From contig NZ_MXAP01000056.1 in the NCBI RefSeq assembly GCF_002027555.1, positions 1 to 33,053 on the forward strand: a stretch of 33,053 nucleotides of DNA, given 5' to 3'. The notes under the pieces are model-generated. The model saw only the letters and a program-made list of their open reading frames with translations. It was not told where the DNA came from and did not search any database. The position numbers and the translations under genes were made by a program. Origin of the DNA: Moraxella equi (GTDB lineage Bacteria; Pseudomonadota; Gammaproteobacteria; Pseudomonadales; Moraxellaceae). Below are positions 32,402 to 33,053 of the stretch, piece after piece (within the stretch, counting starts at the first letter, position 1; each line of letters starts with the position of its first letter).

Positions 32402-33053
32402 TTACTGACCATCATTGAAATTTTGATACGTCTCACCTTGGCGGATCTCATGACGTGAACCATCATTAGCAAATGCATAAACAGTAACGTCAGCTTCCAC
32501 ACGGCGGTTTGGTTGCAAGCATTTAATTTGCTCAGCTCTTGGGGCATTGACATCACAGATGACATGCGGTAATGGCTGAGTTCTGCCCGCCCCTGAGGCA
32601 GTCAGCGTGCTTGATGTTACACCTTTGCTAATCAAGTATTGGCGAACCGTTTGGGCACGAAGCATAGATAAGTTCATGTTATACATGTCATCGCCATAGC
32701 GGTCGGTATAACCTGTTAGGTTTACACGGCTGTCGCCACGTGCTTCCCATGCGATGAGCTTGGTGGCAAGTTCATCTAGCTTAGCACGCCCTTCTGGGAG
32801 CATGTCTTCTAATTTCCACTTATCAAACTTAAATAGTGCGTCAGCCTCAAGGGTGATTTTCTATTTGATAATCGGTGCTTGGGCAATAACTGGAATAACA
32901 GGCGTTGCCACAGGGCTTGCAGGGATAGACTTAGCATAGTGAGCACAGTCGGCAGGCATCCAGTAAAACTCTTGACCCTTAAACTTATCATCAAAAATCA
33001 CCTTGTACTGACAAATCTTAACTGAATTACCCGCTTAGAACCCACTCACAATC
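32402..33053 (-). pseudogene. OmpA-family outer-membrane protein, interrupted and cut by the window edge
   Basis: The intact C-terminal part (from Met at 32803) is an OmpA-like peptidoglycan-binding domain: VNLTGYTDRYGDDMYNMNLS with the TD and D residues of the diaminopimelate site, RAQTVRQYLISKGV, and QPNRRVEADVTVYA with the conserved NRRVE. The same frame continues upstream with sensible sequence (KITLEADALFKFDKWKLED, which is the start of the OmpA domain, then a Pro/Ala/Val-rich hinge and FYWMPADCAHYAKS), but is broken by TAG at 32861-32863 and TAA at 33035-33037. A downstream restart at 32803 would lack the first strand of the domain. This is either a real pseudogene or sequence error near a contig end. 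Confidence 0.75.

Overview
The window is chromosomal DNA of a gamma-proteobacterium, most likely Moraxella or a close Moraxellaceae relative. The basis is the overall style of the proteins (DadA, TrpGDC, CcoNOQP, lactate permease plus FMN lactate dehydrogenase, LolD with one permease), the AT-rich intergenic DNA, and short palindromic repeats between genes. I cannot name the species. No rRNA, tRNA or CRISPR array was seen. Most of the window is ordinary housekeeping and central metabolism, with small accessory patches.

Layout. 1-2061 (+): the 3' part of dadA (cut by the window edge), a small membrane protein and a RidA/YoaB-like gene. 2063-6348 (-): rsmE, then a pair of periplasmic M16 peptidase-like proteins (one with the zinc motif, one without) and a 37-residue lipoprotein. 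6349-7334 (+): AT-rich DNA leading into a Phd/YefM-RelE (StbDE-like) toxin-antitoxin pair. 7442-10905 (+): rpiA, trpG, trpD, trpC, with palindromic repeats in two of the gaps. 10969-13932 (-): a 987-residue PreP-like M16C peptidase. 14130-17951 (+): glmM, a second, more tentative toxin-antitoxin-like pair, pdxH and a membrane-anchored metallophosphoesterase. 17954-18886 (-): a DUF2628-like membrane protein with a pilin-like C-terminus. 18956-19834 (+) trmB and 19800-20549 (-) mtgA overlap tail to tail. 20644-21054 (+): a glutaredoxin-like protein. 21159-21380: a MITE-like inverted-repeat element. 21625-24698 (+): lldP and lldD for L-lactate uptake and oxidation. 24771-26716 (-): lolD and its permease. 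26889-27848 (+): a 319-residue protein of unknown function. 27928-31326 (-): the complete cbb3 oxidase structural operon ccoNOQP. 31942-32325 (+): an SCP2-domain protein. 32402-33053 (-): an OmpA-family gene interrupted by two in-frame stops.

How the parts fit. D-alanine (DadA), L-lactate (LldP/LldD) and the high-affinity cbb3 terminal oxidase together suggest respiration on amino acids and lactate at low oxygen, as expected for a mucosal Moraxella. Envelope genes (MtgA, GlmM, LolD/permease, OmpA, M16 proteins, lipoprotein) make up much of the rest. Convergent gene pairs are separated by strong bidirectional terminators or almost no space at all.

I did not find a convincing new multi-gene defence or metabolic system. 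The observations most worth following are the DUF2628/pilin-like fusion, the MITE-like element upstream of lldP, the family of palindromic repeats, the M16 active/inactive pair with an adjacent mini-lipoprotein, the tentative second toxin-antitoxin pair and the broken OmpA gene. Both window ends show signs of sequence damage, so they may be contig ends.
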